Below are positions 50,412-58,745 of a DNA stretch of 64,000 bases, one piece after another; positions within the stretch are counted from its first letter, which is position 1; each line of letters starts with the position of its first letter. Source of the DNA: Exiguobacterium sp. KRL4 (GTDB lineage Bacteria > Bacillota > Bacilli > Exiguobacteriales > Exiguobacteriaceae); assembly GCF_001870785.1 (NCBI RefSeq), contig NZ_MOLV01000020.1, positions 1-64,000 of the forward strand, read 5' to 3'. Below the pieces are notes generated by a model. That model saw nothing but the letters and a program-made list of their open reading frames with translations, made no database searches and was not told the origin of the DNA. A program made the position numbers and the translations under genes.

Positions 50412-51653
50412 ATGACGCGGACTGGTTTAGAGGAAGGTGTTACCCGGCGTGACGTTCTGAAAGTCGCGGGGTTAACAGGGATTGGCGCGGCGCTCTATGC
50501 AAGCGGGATCGAACGGTTTTTACCACGCGCCTTGACGGCACAGGCGACGGATCAGGTCCCCTTCTACGGGAAGTATCAGGCAGGGATCCTGACGCCTGTT
50601 CAGAATCATGTCCAGGTGGTGGCCTTTGATATCCAAACGACACGGCGTGATGAACTGATCGATCTGTTGCAGCGTTGGACACGGGCCTGTGCCCGGCTGA
50701 CGGCTGGATTGTCGCTTGGCGAGTCAGACAGCCTATACGTCCCGCCGGAAGACACAGGAGAAGCGGACGGTCTTTCAGCGAGCCATCTGACCTTTACGTT
50801 TGGATGCGGAATCAGTTTGTTTGCAGACAACCGGTTCGGAATCGCTCATAAACGGCCGGACGCTTTACGTGAATTGCCCGTGTTTGATTTGGATCAACTC
50901 AATGAGCGGTGGTCCGGCGGTGATTTGGTCGTGCAGATTTGTGCCGATGACCAACAAGTCGTCTTTCATGCGTTACGGAACTTGACCCGGATCGGTCGGG
51001 GTGTCGTCAAGATTCGCTGGACCCAAGCCGGATTCCAACGTTCAAAAGCAGCGGATGCGACAGGTGGTACCCCACGGAATCTGTTTGGATTTAAGGACGG
51101 GACAGGTAATCCGGATCTGTCTCAAGCAACGGTTCGAGACAAACACTTGTTTTACCAATGGCGGGATGGATCACCTTGGCTGACAAACGGCAGTTTTCTT
51201 GTCGTCCGCCGGGTTCAGATGCATCTCGAAGTCTGGGATCGGACGATTTTAAAGGAACAGGAACGGACTTTCGGACGGGAACGGTCGTCTGGTGCACCGC
51301 TCGGCTCAAAAAAAGAGTTTGACTCCGTCACACCGAAACAACGTACGGCACACGGAGAAGCTCAACTACCCAGTGATTCGCATACGGCGGTCGCTCACGG
51401 GACAGGCCAAGAACACCTGTTGCGGCGTTCCTATTCCTATCAGGCGGGCATCAATGAGACGACCGGCGCGCTGGATGCCGGTTTGTTATTTCTTTCGTTC
51501 CAACGTTCACCGGAACAGTTCATCACGATTCAGAAACGGCTTGCGACGTCGGATCGGCTGAACGAATATATCACGCATCGTGGCAGTGCCTTGTTTGCCT
51601 GTTTCGGTGGGATTCAAAAAGGAGGGTATATCGGTGATGCGTTATTTGCTTAA
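50412..51653 (+). CDS. efeB: DyP-type peroxidase EfeB (deferrochelatase)
   Basis: The 413-residue haem peroxidase carries a twin-arginine signal TRRDVLKVAG (Arg12-Arg13), so it is exported folded. The DyP signature GFKDGTGNPD is at 226-235, and HLLRRSYSY near residue 335 is the typical C-terminal block. EfeB oxidises Fe2+ or releases iron from haem for the EfeU permease. It overlaps the efeU start by 17-20 bp, so the three genes are translated together. Confidence 0.92.
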   Translation: MTRTGLEEGVTRRDVLKVAGLTGIGAALYASGIERFLPRALTAQATDQVPFYGKYQAGILTPVQNHVQVVAFDIQTTRRDELIDLLQRWTRACARLTAGLSLGESDSLYVPPEDTGEADGLSASHLTFTFGCGISLFADNRFGIAHKRPDALRELPVFDLDQLNERWSGGDLVVQICADDQQVVFHALRNLTRIGRGVVKIRWTQAGFQRSKAADATGGTPRNLFGFKDGTGNPDLSQATVRDKHLFYQWRDGSPWLTNGSFLVVRRVQMHLEVWDRTILKEQERTFGRERSSGAPLGSKKEFDSVTPKQRTAHGEAQLPSDSHTAVAHGTGQEHLLRRSYSYQAGINETTGALDAGLLFLSFQRSPEQFITIQKRLATSDRLNEYITHRGSALFACFGGIQKGGYIGDALFA

Positions 51654-53316
51654 CTTTCTGATCGTGTTGCTCTGTTTATCGAGTACGATGCCGCTTGTCC
51701 ATGCGGATACGAAAACGGATGACTTGTATGTGTCAATCGGTCAGGCACTGGCTGCGGTCAATGCAAAAGACCGTTCCGCTCTCGATACGTCGATCGCGAC
51801 GCTTGCGAAACAAGTCGAACAACTGGCTCCCTCTGCCGAAAAAACGACGATCGAGCAACAACTGGCTCCTTTACGACGGGAACGGTCCTTCACGGCCACG
51901 GGACAAGCGTTGACAAAGGTGTCGACGGCAGTCCGGACCTTGGAAGAAACCGGACAACCGAAAGCCGATCCGGCAGCCGAGCAACGCTTGCGTGATTTGT
52001 TCAACTGGACGGAACGTTTACGGGAAGCGACGACGGAAGCGGAACGGAATCAGCTTCAGTCGGAACTGCTTGCTGCCTGGACGGACCGTGAAGTCGTCGT
52101 CCGCGAAAAGAGTATCGGGCATTACGGACAAGTCGAGATGGGACTTTCCGCTATCCGGATTGCTTTAGCGCGCGGGACCGTTGAACAAACGGAACTGAAT
52201 GCGGCCCTTGAGCAGTTCGATACGAGCATCCGCTCCTTTTTAAAAGGGGATCCGGTGAAAGCAACGAAAAAAACCGGACTGACGGAATTAACAGCACTGT
52301 TAGAACAAGCGGATCAAGAGCTTGGCGCACAGGACATCCCGGCTGCGAAACAGATGTTAACGACGTTCATCGAACGCTGGCCAAGTGGGGAAGGGGAAGT
52401 CCGGACCCGGAGTAGTGCACTCTATGCGACGATCGAAACGGACATCCCGGTGATCGTGTCACGCCTGAGTGAGGAGACGAGTGTCCCAGCTCAAAAACAA
52501 CTGCGTCAGATCATCGCTTCTTTACAGGTGTTGGAACAGAAAACGACCTATTCCTTTGTCGACGCGATGTTCGTCATGCTGCGGGAAGGGTTGGAAGCGT
52601 TACTGATCATCAGTGCCCTCGTCGCCTTTACGAGAAAAGCAAAGCTGAACGGAGAACGCTTAATTTGGAGCGGTGCCGTGTTTGGTTTACTGGCAAGCGG
52701 GGCACTCGCGATCATCATCCAACACTTCTTTTCGACGGCACTTGCCGGCATCGGTCGCGAGCAAATTGAAGGCTGGACCGGACTGGTCGCTGTCTTGATG
52801 ATGCTGATCGTCGGTTCATGGTTACATTCGAAGACGGTCGTCACCTCTCGTCAAAGCCAGTTGGCGACGAGCCTCGCAGGTCGGTCGTTGTTCGCCGTCA
52901 GTTTTTTGACGATTTTCCGCGAAGGGGCCGAGACTCTTCTGTTTTATGTCGGAATGGCACCGGCGATGACAGCCGTTTCCCTGGCGAGTGGCATCCTCTT
53001 AGCCATCGGATTGATTGCTCTGGTTTCTGTCGCCGTAATTTATCTCGGTGTCCGTCTCCCGATTAATCGACTGTTCCTGGTAGCAACCTGCCTGATTTAT
53101 ATCATGGCCTTTAAAATCCTGGGGGCAAGCGTACATGCCTTACAATTGACGGGAATCGTCCCGATGCATGTCGTCACGTTCTTGCCATCAGTTCCGTGGA
53201 TCGGTTTTTATCCGACCTATGAGACGATGATTCCGCAGATCGGATTGTGTCTCATCATCGGTTTGACCGTCTTTTGGAAACGCCAGGCATCAACCCGGTT
53301 ACCGAAGGCGGTCTGA
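51637..53316 (+). CDS. efeU: EfeU/FTR1-family iron permease with long extracellular N-terminus
   Basis: The 559-residue protein has a signal peptide (MRYLLNFLIVLLCLSSTMPL) and a helical exported domain of about 280 residues. The seven-helix FTR1 core follows, with both ferric-binding motifs, REGLE at 316-320 and REGAE at 428-432. E. coli EfeU lacks this long N-terminal domain; extended forms are known in Gram-positives. It imports Fe3+ after oxidation by EfeB. ATG 51637 and GTG 51634 both lie after AAAAGGAGG. Confidence 0.9.
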   Translation: MRYLLNFLIVLLCLSSTMPLVHADTKTDDLYVSIGQALAAVNAKDRSALDTSIATLAKQVEQLAPSAEKTTIEQQLAPLRRERSFTATGQALTKVSTAVRTLEETGQPKADPAAEQRLRDLFNWTERLREATTEAERNQLQSELLAAWTDREVVVREKSIGHYGQVEMGLSAIRIALARGTVEQTELNAALEQFDTSIRSFLKGDPVKATKKTGLTELTALLEQADQELGAQDIPAAKQMLTTFIERWPSGEGEVRTRSSALYATIETDIPVIVSRLSEETSVPAQKQLRQIIASLQVLEQKTTYSFVDAMFVMLREGLEALLIISALVAFTRKAKLNGERLIWSGAVFGLLASGALAIIIQHFFSTALAGIGREQIEGWTGLVAVLMMLIVGSWLHSKTVVTSRQSQLATSLAGRSLFAVSFLTIFREGAETLLFYVGMAPAMTAVSLASGILLAIGLIALVSVAVIYLGVRLPINRLFLVATCLIYIMAFKILGASVHALQLTGIVPMHVVTFLPSVPWIGFYPTYETMIPQIGLCLIIGLTVFWKRQASTRLPKAV

Positions 53317-53334
53317 AGCGTTTTTCAGATTCAT

Positions 53335-53359
53335 GTTTTATTCATTATGTTTCGGGAAT
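53335..53359 (+). promoter_or_regulatory. Sigma-B-type promoter before the yflT-like gene
   Basis: GTTTTA (53335-53340) and GGGAAT (53354-53359) with a 13-bp gap match the Bacillus sigma-B consensus (GTTTAA, 13-15 bp, GGGWAT) closely. The downstream gene is a known general-stress family. Confidence 0.78.
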
Positions 53360-53410
53360 AACTTTATATCGAGAGTAGACAGTCGGCTCGCATGAAGGAG
53401 AGGAAACAAC

Positions 53411-53872
53411 ATGATTGAAACACGAATCGTACGTAACATGACGGCCGTTGATGCAGAAGTGACGAGCTTGAAATCAAGCGGTTATTCGAATAAACAAATT
53501 TACATTTTTGCAAAAGACGAAGAGTTAGCGGAACGGATTGCGAATGACACCCAGACGCTTGCCTACCGCGTGACGAAAAAATCATTTTTCGAGACCTTGA
53601 TGTCGACCGTCCGGAGTAACCGGAAAGACCGGATCGCCCAGTTATCGGAACTCGGGATGACAAAAGATGTCGCGGAAGATCTGGAAGAGGAAGTCCGTCA
53701 TGGTCGCATCGTCATCGTCGGTTCGAAGTCGGACTTGCTCAACCCGGCATTCGCTGCCTCTTACGTGACGGATGAAGCAACGGATTACGGGGCAGGTGTT
53801 CCGAAGCTTGAAGAAGAAGAAACGACGACGACGCTTCCGGCGGATCAAAACGTGAAATTGAATAAAAAATGA
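53411..53872 (+). CDS. General stress protein of the YflT/17M family
   Basis: The 153-residue protein begins with MTAVDAEVTSLKSSGYSNKQ and has IYIFAKDEELAERIA, LGMTKDVAEDLEEEVRHGR and IVIVGSK, the layout of the YflT (heat-induced stress) domain. The tail is acidic and Thr-rich (EEEETTTTLPADQNVKL). In B. subtilis these proteins are sigma-B dependent, which fits the promoter at 53335. The molecular role is unknown. ATG 53411 has GAAGGAGAGG. Confidence 0.88.
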   Translation: MIETRIVRNMTAVDAEVTSLKSSGYSNKQIYIFAKDEELAERIANDTQTLAYRVTKKSFFETLMSTVRSNRKDRIAQLSELGMTKDVAEDLEEEVRHGRIVIVGSKSDLLNPAFAASYVTDEATDYGAGVPKLEEEETTTTLPADQNVKLNKK

Positions 53873-53876
53873 TTAG

Positions 53877-53914
53877 AAAACTGGAGGATGCATGATGCGT
53901 CCTCCGGTTTTTAC
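53877..53914. terminator. Bidirectional terminator, yflT / YolD-like
   Basis: 16-base arms with two mismatches (53877-53892 with about 53896-53911) overlap the minus-strand stop. Confidence 0.85.
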
Positions 53915-54237
53915 TTGTTTATTCGGATGTCGAACAATTCCTCAAAACGAATTTTTTGAGGTAAGCCCGTTGATGTCTGTACTTCCACCATCTCACGTTG
54001 ATGCAACAAGGCAGAAATGGTTCCGGTCAAGACGGCGGACTTCCCATGGCGTACATACTCGATCGTCATGTATTGTCCACTACGGATTGCTTCTTCTAAT
54101 GTTTTCCACAAGGTGATTTTTTGAAAGGGGAGGGATGGAGCCGACTCTCTTTTGTACAGATGTTCCAACTGCGAAATATGATCTCGCGTCGTTCGTTGCC
54201 GCCATTTTCGGACTGTTCTTTTCTTCGACTGTAACAC
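53911..54237 (-). CDS. YolD-like protein
   Basis: The 108-residue protein matches the YolD-like family: an N-terminal basic helix (SKKRTVRKWRQRTTRDHISQ), LWKTLEEAIRSGQYMTIEYV and the beta segment VLTGTISALLHQREMVEVQT, ending in EELFDIRI. YolD proteins are often beside SOS Y-family polymerases, but none is here. GTG 54237 follows GGAGG by 8-10 bp. I see no clear LexA box. Confidence 0.72.
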   Translation of the reverse strand: MLQSKKRTVRKWRQRTTRDHISQLEHLYKRESAPSLPFQKITLWKTLEEAIRSGQYMTIEYVRHGKSAVLTGTISALLHQREMVEVQTSTGLPQKIRFEELFDIRINK

Positions 54238-54431
54238 GGTCGCGCCACCTCCGATGGAATCGTCGTCTACTAAAGCGTTGCTCCAAAAATATTCCCTGTT
54301 TGATTTGGGAATAAACACCTTTCTTGTGAAAGAAAATGCAGTGGGACGAACAGGATGATCCGAGTGGTTTTGAATGTGTCATTTGCGGAAAAAGACTAGA
54401 AGTACGCCAGGAACAGAGGAGGAAATGTCTG

Positions 54432-55100
54432 ATGGAACGAAGTACATTAATCGCACTTGAAAAACATATATATGCCATTCACGTCGAGTTGGATGGTCTT
54501 GCCCGCATAATCACGAAACAACTGTTGCATCTGAGTCAAGTCGCAGGGTCGGTCGAACACTTTCGTCGCATGAGCTTTGACCTCTATAAAAAACGCGAAA
54601 CCTTGGACCGGATTTCTCCCCAAACGTTGTATGAGACGGCACTCGACTATGAAGATTTTCTGGACGAAGAATTTGACGATGTCCCCGCATCGTGGGCACT
54701 GTCACAAGATGAATCGGAAGCCCTGGATCAATTATGGTGGTTCGAATTTTTCCGGATTCAAGCCGAGATGGAAGACTGGTTAAGTTTATACCTGATTCGC
54801 CGGATTCGCGAGGACATTCGGTATGTCCCCCCGGTCATTGAAAAAAATGCCTATGCCCTCTCAGATGATGCCCGACAAGTCTTTTGGCGTCTGTTGCAAC
54901 GCTCTGTCGCGAAACCCTCTTCCAAAATCAAGGCGAACCAGCTGTCTTGCCGGATGGGAATCGCCGAGATTGCGCGTTACGCACGTTTTAACTTGGAGCG
55001 GACACGCCTAGCCATCGAGGAACTGACGGCGCGCGGCATCATCTCGATCGAAGAAGAGGATGAAAAGTTGAAGCTTCGTGTCCGCTTACAAGTGATTTAA
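54432..55100 (+). CDS. Unknown protein with C-terminal winged helix
   Basis: The 222-residue protein is helical and acidic in its first two thirds (ALEKHIYAIHVELDGLARII, YEDFLDEEFDDVPASW). It ends in a likely winged helix (GIAEIARYARFNLERTRLAI, then LTARGIISIEEEDEKLKLRV). It could be a regulator or a replication-associated protein. ATG 54432 follows GGAGG by 9 bp; an earlier ATG at 54336 would add 32 residues containing ECVICGKRLE, a possible zinc knuckle, but its ribosome site is weak. Its stop overlaps the convergent hydrolase by 4 bp. Confidence 0.7.
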   Translation: MERSTLIALEKHIYAIHVELDGLARIITKQLLHLSQVAGSVEHFRRMSFDLYKKRETLDRISPQTLYETALDYEDFLDEEFDDVPASWALSQDESEALDQLWWFEFFRIQAEMEDWLSLYLIRRIREDIRYVPPVIEKNAYALSDDARQVFWRLLQRSVAKPSSKIKANQLSCRMGIAEIARYARFNLERTRLAIEELTARGIISIEEEDEKLKLRVRLQVI

Positions 55101-55942
55101 TGATTTAAGGAAATGAACCGTTCGATCATCCGTTCATCCCGACGAGCAGATGGTCCGATCCAAATCAAATGCCCCGGACTTTTGGACTCTATAAATTGGG
55201 CATGGGCAATCGCACGACGTGCATAAAGAGCGTGTTCAAACGGAACGGCCCGATCGGATTTCGAATGGACGATCAAGACAGGGCACGTGACGGCCTGCAA
55301 GGTTTGACGATTGATGTGTTGGGTCAAATCAAACAGGACACCACGACCGGGACCGTTTTGAAGTCCGACTTGATACAACAGTTCTTGATCGGTCCCGTTC
55401 AATCGGCTTCTTATATCGTCACGTTGGAGCAGGCTGGTCATCTCGACCATCCGGACGGACGCCTCCTCAGGGAATTTGACCAACTTGTCCTTCACGTAGT
55501 TCCACAATAACCACTGGACGAGTTGCAGGGGACGCTGGAGTGCCGGCTGAATGAGCCAAGTCTGGTATGGAAGTGAGATTTGATGTGTCATCGCACAGGC
55601 CAGGACGAGGGAGCGGACGGCGGTGTTGTTACTCGCCAGCACGATTGCTGTCGGTCCTCCAGCCGAGATGCCGTAAACGGTGTAACGGGTGATCTGACGT
55701 GACGCCATCCAGCCCCGATAAAACGTAGCCAGTTCTGTGGGAGACGCCGCTAATTGGAGCGGCGTTTTTCCATATCCGGGTCGGGACGGAACGATGACGC
55801 GATAACCCGCCTCAATCAATCGTTCGACGTGATAGACTTCCCGGTAATCGGACTGTGTTCCATGAATCAGCAGGATGACGGGACCCGTCCCGCTATCGCG
55901 GTAATCAAATTGTTGGTCGTTCCAATCGGCAATCTGTCGCAT
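55097..55942 (-). CDS. Alpha/beta-hydrolase
   Basis: The 281-residue hydrolase has an oxyanion-loop ILLIHGTQSDYREVY, the nucleophile elbow TVYGISAGGPTAIVLA (Ser near residue 94), LIVHSKSDRAVPFEHAL with the acid, and SPGHLIW with the catalytic His. It is a cytosolic esterase/lipase-like or haloperoxidase-like enzyme. The ATG at 55942 has AGGAGAATTTGG. It stands alone, divergent from the WYL regulator gene. Confidence 0.88.
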   Translation of the reverse strand: MRQIADWNDQQFDYRDSGTGPVILLIHGTQSDYREVYHVERLIEAGYRVIVPSRPGYGKTPLQLAASPTELATFYRGWMASRQITRYTVYGISAGGPTAIVLASNNTAVRSLVLACAMTHQISLPYQTWLIQPALQRPLQLVQWLLWNYVKDKLVKFPEEASVRMVEMTSLLQRDDIRSRLNGTDQELLYQVGLQNGPGRGVLFDLTQHINRQTLQAVTCPVLIVHSKSDRAVPFEHALYARRAIAHAQFIESKSPGHLIWIGPSARRDERMIERFISLNH

Positions 55943-55983
55943 CCAAATTCTCCTATCTCTTAAATATTTCCAAATTATTGTTA

Positions 55984-56009
55984 ATATTGTTTTCTAGTTG
56001 AGGTATAAT
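55984..56009 (+). promoter_or_regulatory. Possible promoter of the WYL regulator gene
   Basis: A consensus TATAAT at 56004-56009 in an AT-rich stretch lies 45 bp before the start; the -35 region is poor (TTAATA-like). Confidence 0.5.
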
Positions 56010-56054
56010 CCAATTATAATCAAACATCTTAGAGATAGGAAATGAGGATGCCCC

Positions 56055-57062
56055 GTGCCAAATGAAAAATTATCCAATCGTGACCGGTTATTGGCGGTTC
56101 GAGACATTTTTGAACAACACTCGGACGAAGAAAAGACACTGACCTTAGAAGAATTGAGTACGGAATTATCGAAGCGGGGACTAATCGAGAAATTATCCCG
56201 GAAATCTTTGAAAGAAGATATCGCCGCTCTCGCGAAGTCTGGATTCGACATCGTTGCAGAAGAGACTAAAAATGGATTGGCGATTCCGTACCACCTTGTC
56301 AGTCGTCCGTTTGAGTACCATCATCTCCGCCTGCTCGTCGACGCGATCGCCAGTGCCAAGTTCATTTCCGAAAGTGAGACGGAGACGCTCGTCCGGAACA
56401 TCCACTCCTTGACGAGTAGACGTCTGGCAGAAACGTTGAAACCCGTCATCCATACGGTCAAGAAACCAAAAGGTGTGATTCCGTTTTCGATTGATACGAT
56501 TCAAAAAGCCGTCATCGAACAGGATATCATCCGTTTTCAGTATCAGGGGAAGTTCAACGAACGGACACGGAAGTTTGAGCTGCGTAAAGACGGCGATTAT
56601 TATTTCGTGACCCCGGCCCATCTGATTGTCGACAATGGGAACTACTATTTGATTGGCCGCGATGAACGGGTCGATCAGATTCGGACGTACCGGGTCGACC
56701 GGATCGTCAACTGCAGTGTGTTTGAACCTGCCCAGACACCGGTCGAGGTGGAACCGACTTACTTAAGCAGCATGTTCAATATGTATGGAGGCGAACAGGA
56801 ACAATTGACGCTGAAGTTCCATGAACGTGTCATGCCGACCGTGGTGGATCGTTTCGGGACAGACATTCGTTGTCGTCGCCTCGAAGACGACTGGTTCGAA
56901 GTAAAGGTCAGTGCGCTGTTCTCGCAAGGATTCATGATGTGGTTGATTCAGTTCGCAGAACAAGCGGAAATCCTTGAACCAGTTGCCTGTCGGGAAGCGT
57001 TCAAGAACAAAGTCTTGGAACTGGCGAAAGTCTACCAGGCACCTGCCGCCGTCAATGGATGA
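56055..57062 (+). CDS. WYL-domain transcriptional regulator (YafY type)
   Basis: The 335-residue regulator has an N-terminal helix-turn-helix (TLEELSTELSKRGLIEKLSR then SLKEDIAALAKSGFDIV). The WYL domain near residues 150-235 includes DIIRFQYQGKFNERTRKF, FVTPAHLIVDNGNYYLIGRD and RTYRVDRI, and a C-terminal WCX extension follows. WYL regulators often sense single-stranded DNA or nucleotides; some control DNA damage or defence genes. No such operon is adjacent. GTG 56055 has AATGAGGATG. A terminator follows. Confidence 0.9.
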   Translation: MPNEKLSNRDRLLAVRDIFEQHSDEEKTLTLEELSTELSKRGLIEKLSRKSLKEDIAALAKSGFDIVAEETKNGLAIPYHLVSRPFEYHHLRLLVDAIASAKFISESETETLVRNIHSLTSRRLAETLKPVIHTVKKPKGVIPFSIDTIQKAVIEQDIIRFQYQGKFNERTRKFELRKDGDYYFVTPAHLIVDNGNYYLIGRDERVDQIRTYRVDRIVNCSVFEPAQTPVEVEPTYLSSMFNMYGGEQEQLTLKFHERVMPTVVDRFGTDIRCRRLEDDWFEVKVSALFSQGFMMWLIQFAEQAEILEPVACREAFKNKVLELAKVYQAPAAVNG

Positions 57063-57087
57063 AAGCACGAAAACGTTTGATACGATG

Positions 57088-57125
57088 AAAAGAGGTCCTG
57101 CTCGAGCGGGGAAAGATCTCTTTTT
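57088..57125 (+). terminator. Terminator of the WYL regulator
   Basis: AAAGAGGTC pairs with GATCTCTTT with one G-U pair (57088-57096 with 57115-57123), with a GCTCGAGC inner stem and T run. Confidence 0.7.
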
Positions 57126-57219
57126 GTCGTTTTTTGTCGTATATTCATATTTGAATATTTTTAGCGTGTTTTTCCGACTACCATTAAGGATATCTTATTC
57201 TTCTCGTAGGAGGGACCTC

Positions 57220-57546
57220 ATGCAACATATGGAAAAACCAAGGATGGGAAGCGTGATTGCGGGGGTATCTTACCTCTTCTTTATCTGTCTATCCTATACA
57301 TCTTGGTATCTATTATCGATTTTTGCCTTTAATTTCATTTTTAGTGAAGAATTATTAATGTCAATGGATCTTGTCGTGTTCGGCTTCAGTCCGTTGTTTG
57401 CGTTAGGGATCACAATGTTTTCATTGAAGCTGCTCAAACGTCACAGCCGACCAAAATTCGCACCGTACATACTGATCGTGTATAGCATCTCGACGAGTGT
57501 GTTGATTTATTATTCCGTTCTGTACTCGATCCTACCTCGTATTTAA
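57220..57546 (+). CDS. Small membrane protein, 108 residues
   Basis: Three hydrophobic helices are visible (VIAGVSYLFFICLSYTSWYL, LVVFGFSPLFALGITMFSL, YILIVYSISTSVLIYYSVLY) with a basic loop (KLLKRHSRPK). No known family. ATG 57220 has AGGAGGGACC. It forms a short unit before the small peptide gene. Confidence 0.75.
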   Translation: MQHMEKPRMGSVIAGVSYLFFICLSYTSWYLLSIFAFNFIFSEELLMSMDLVVFGFSPLFALGITMFSLKLLKRHSRPKFAPYILIVYSISTSVLIYYSVLYSILPRI

Positions 57547-57552
57547 CGATGC

Positions 57553-57581
57553 TTGCATGGTCTCGTCTTTTGGAATATGCT
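57553..57581 (+). promoter_or_regulatory. Candidate promoter for the small membrane peptide
   Basis: TTGCAT (57553-57558) and TATGCT (57576-57581) are 17 bp apart, about 40 bp before the ribosome site. Confidence 0.45.
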
Positions 57582-57619
57582 ACGTGTATAGTATTAGCAT
57601 GCATTGGAGGAGGGATACG

Positions 57620-57727
57620 ATGAATACACAGTATATCCTGGACTGGATGCCACTTGTGCTTCCGGTCGCTGCCATCGTCTTTATTGTCATCATTGCGCGA
57701 AAAGCGTCCAAGATTGATTCCAAATAA
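57620..57727 (+). CDS. Small single-pass membrane peptide, 35 residues
   Basis: ATG 57620 lies 8 bp after a strong GGAGGAGG. The peptide NTQYILDWMPLVLPVAAIVF then IVIIARKASKIDSK has one transmembrane helix and a basic tail. A matched terminator follows 2 bp later and a candidate promoter precedes it, so it is a complete gene unit. No family is known to me. Confidence 0.72.
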   Translation: MNTQYILDWMPLVLPVAAIVFIVIIARKASKIDSK

Positions 57728-57728
57728 A

Positions 57729-57767
57729 AACAAGAAGGTGTTCCTTTATGGGGAGCACCTTCTTGTT
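57729..57767. terminator. Bidirectional terminator
   Basis: AACAAGAAGGTG pairs with CACCTTCTTGTT (57729-57740 with about 57756-57767). It ends the small gene and the minus-strand operon. Confidence 0.9.
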
Positions 57768-57770
57768 TGT

Positions 57771-58745
57771 TTAGCGTTCGATTTGTTCACGGACGTATTT
57801 TCGAAACAGTTGAAGATCGTAAGCTGGTTCACTGCGGCTGAATTCAATACCGTCAAGAAGCCGCGCATGATGCATCGCTTCAGGAAACTCGATCCGGGTC
57901 AGCCACTCGACGGTTGTTTCATCGTGACGGCGCGGAAAAGCCTGTTCAAGTTGCGAGGCGATTTTCAGGAGCGGATGCTGACTGTGTTTTTTGACAGGAG
58001 CCGGTTGCTTCGTCACCGTCATGCGGACGACCGGTTCTGCTTCCGTCGTGATGACTTGTCGTTTCCGAATTAAATAGAAGGTGATACCGACGGCGAGAAT
58101 CGCTAGGATAATCCCTGCCATGTTCAGATAAAACAGCGTGTCGGAACTCATGCTGGTCGCCTTTAGACTTTCCTGCGGAGCAATGTTGGCTACTTCGGTC
58201 GCGTTTTTCGCCGTCTTTTGATCAATCCGTTCTGCGAGCGGCAACGTCCAGGTAAAGAGAGCGCCGAACGCCTCAAGTGCCGGACGGGTCATGTTCGCAA
58301 CAGAACCAAACAGAGCTTCTTTAAGCAATCGAATCAAGATGACAAGGACGAGACTGCCCCCGAGAAACAACGAGACATTCGCAAGGATTCGGCGCCATTC
58401 TACGAGATGTTGTCTTAAGAATGGAATTGCCCATAACAGACCCAGCAGAAGATAGGTGCCTAGCGGCGGAGAAAGCCCGGGGAACAACAGGCATAGCCCG
58501 GTCAGTCCCGTCGCACTGATGGCAAACTTGTAAGGATGATCGACGGTCTCGAGCCAGGCACCGAGGGCAATGGCAAGTAACAGCCAAATACTGATCAGCG
58601 GAGAGACGAAAAGAAACGCAACGGCCGCAACCAGTTGCAATCCGATCCGGATGTTGCGCGCCGGGATCGCTGCGAGCAATGGAAAAGTCAGAATGATGAG
58701 TGGTGCTTGCAGGAGACTGATGATAAGAATCCACCAGAGAATCAT
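57771..58745 (-). CDS. Membrane protein with DUF4129-like C-terminus
   Basis: The 324-residue protein has six to eight hydrophobic segments in its first 190 residues, then one more helix near 215 (MAGIILAILAVGITFYLI). A C-terminal soluble domain contains VEWLTRIEFPEAMHHA and DLQLFRKYVREQI, typical of DUF4129-like tails. In related operons the third gene usually includes a transglutaminase domain; none is seen here. It overlaps the DUF58 gene by 4 bp, in a MoxR-DUF58-DUF4129 order. Confidence 0.75.
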   Translation of the reverse strand: MILWWILIISLLQAPLIILTFPLLAAIPARNIRIGLQLVAAVAFLFVSPLISIWLLLAIALGAWLETVDHPYKFAISATGLTGLCLLFPGLSPPLGTYLLLGLLWAIPFLRQHLVEWRRILANVSLFLGGSLVLVILIRLLKEALFGSVANMTRPALEAFGALFTWTLPLAERIDQKTAKNATEVANIAPQESLKATSMSSDTLFYLNMAGIILAILAVGITFYLIRKRQVITTEAEPVVRMTVTKQPAPVKKHSQHPLLKIASQLEQAFPRRHDETTVEWLTRIEFPEAMHHARLLDGIEFSRSEPAYDLQLFRKYVREQIER

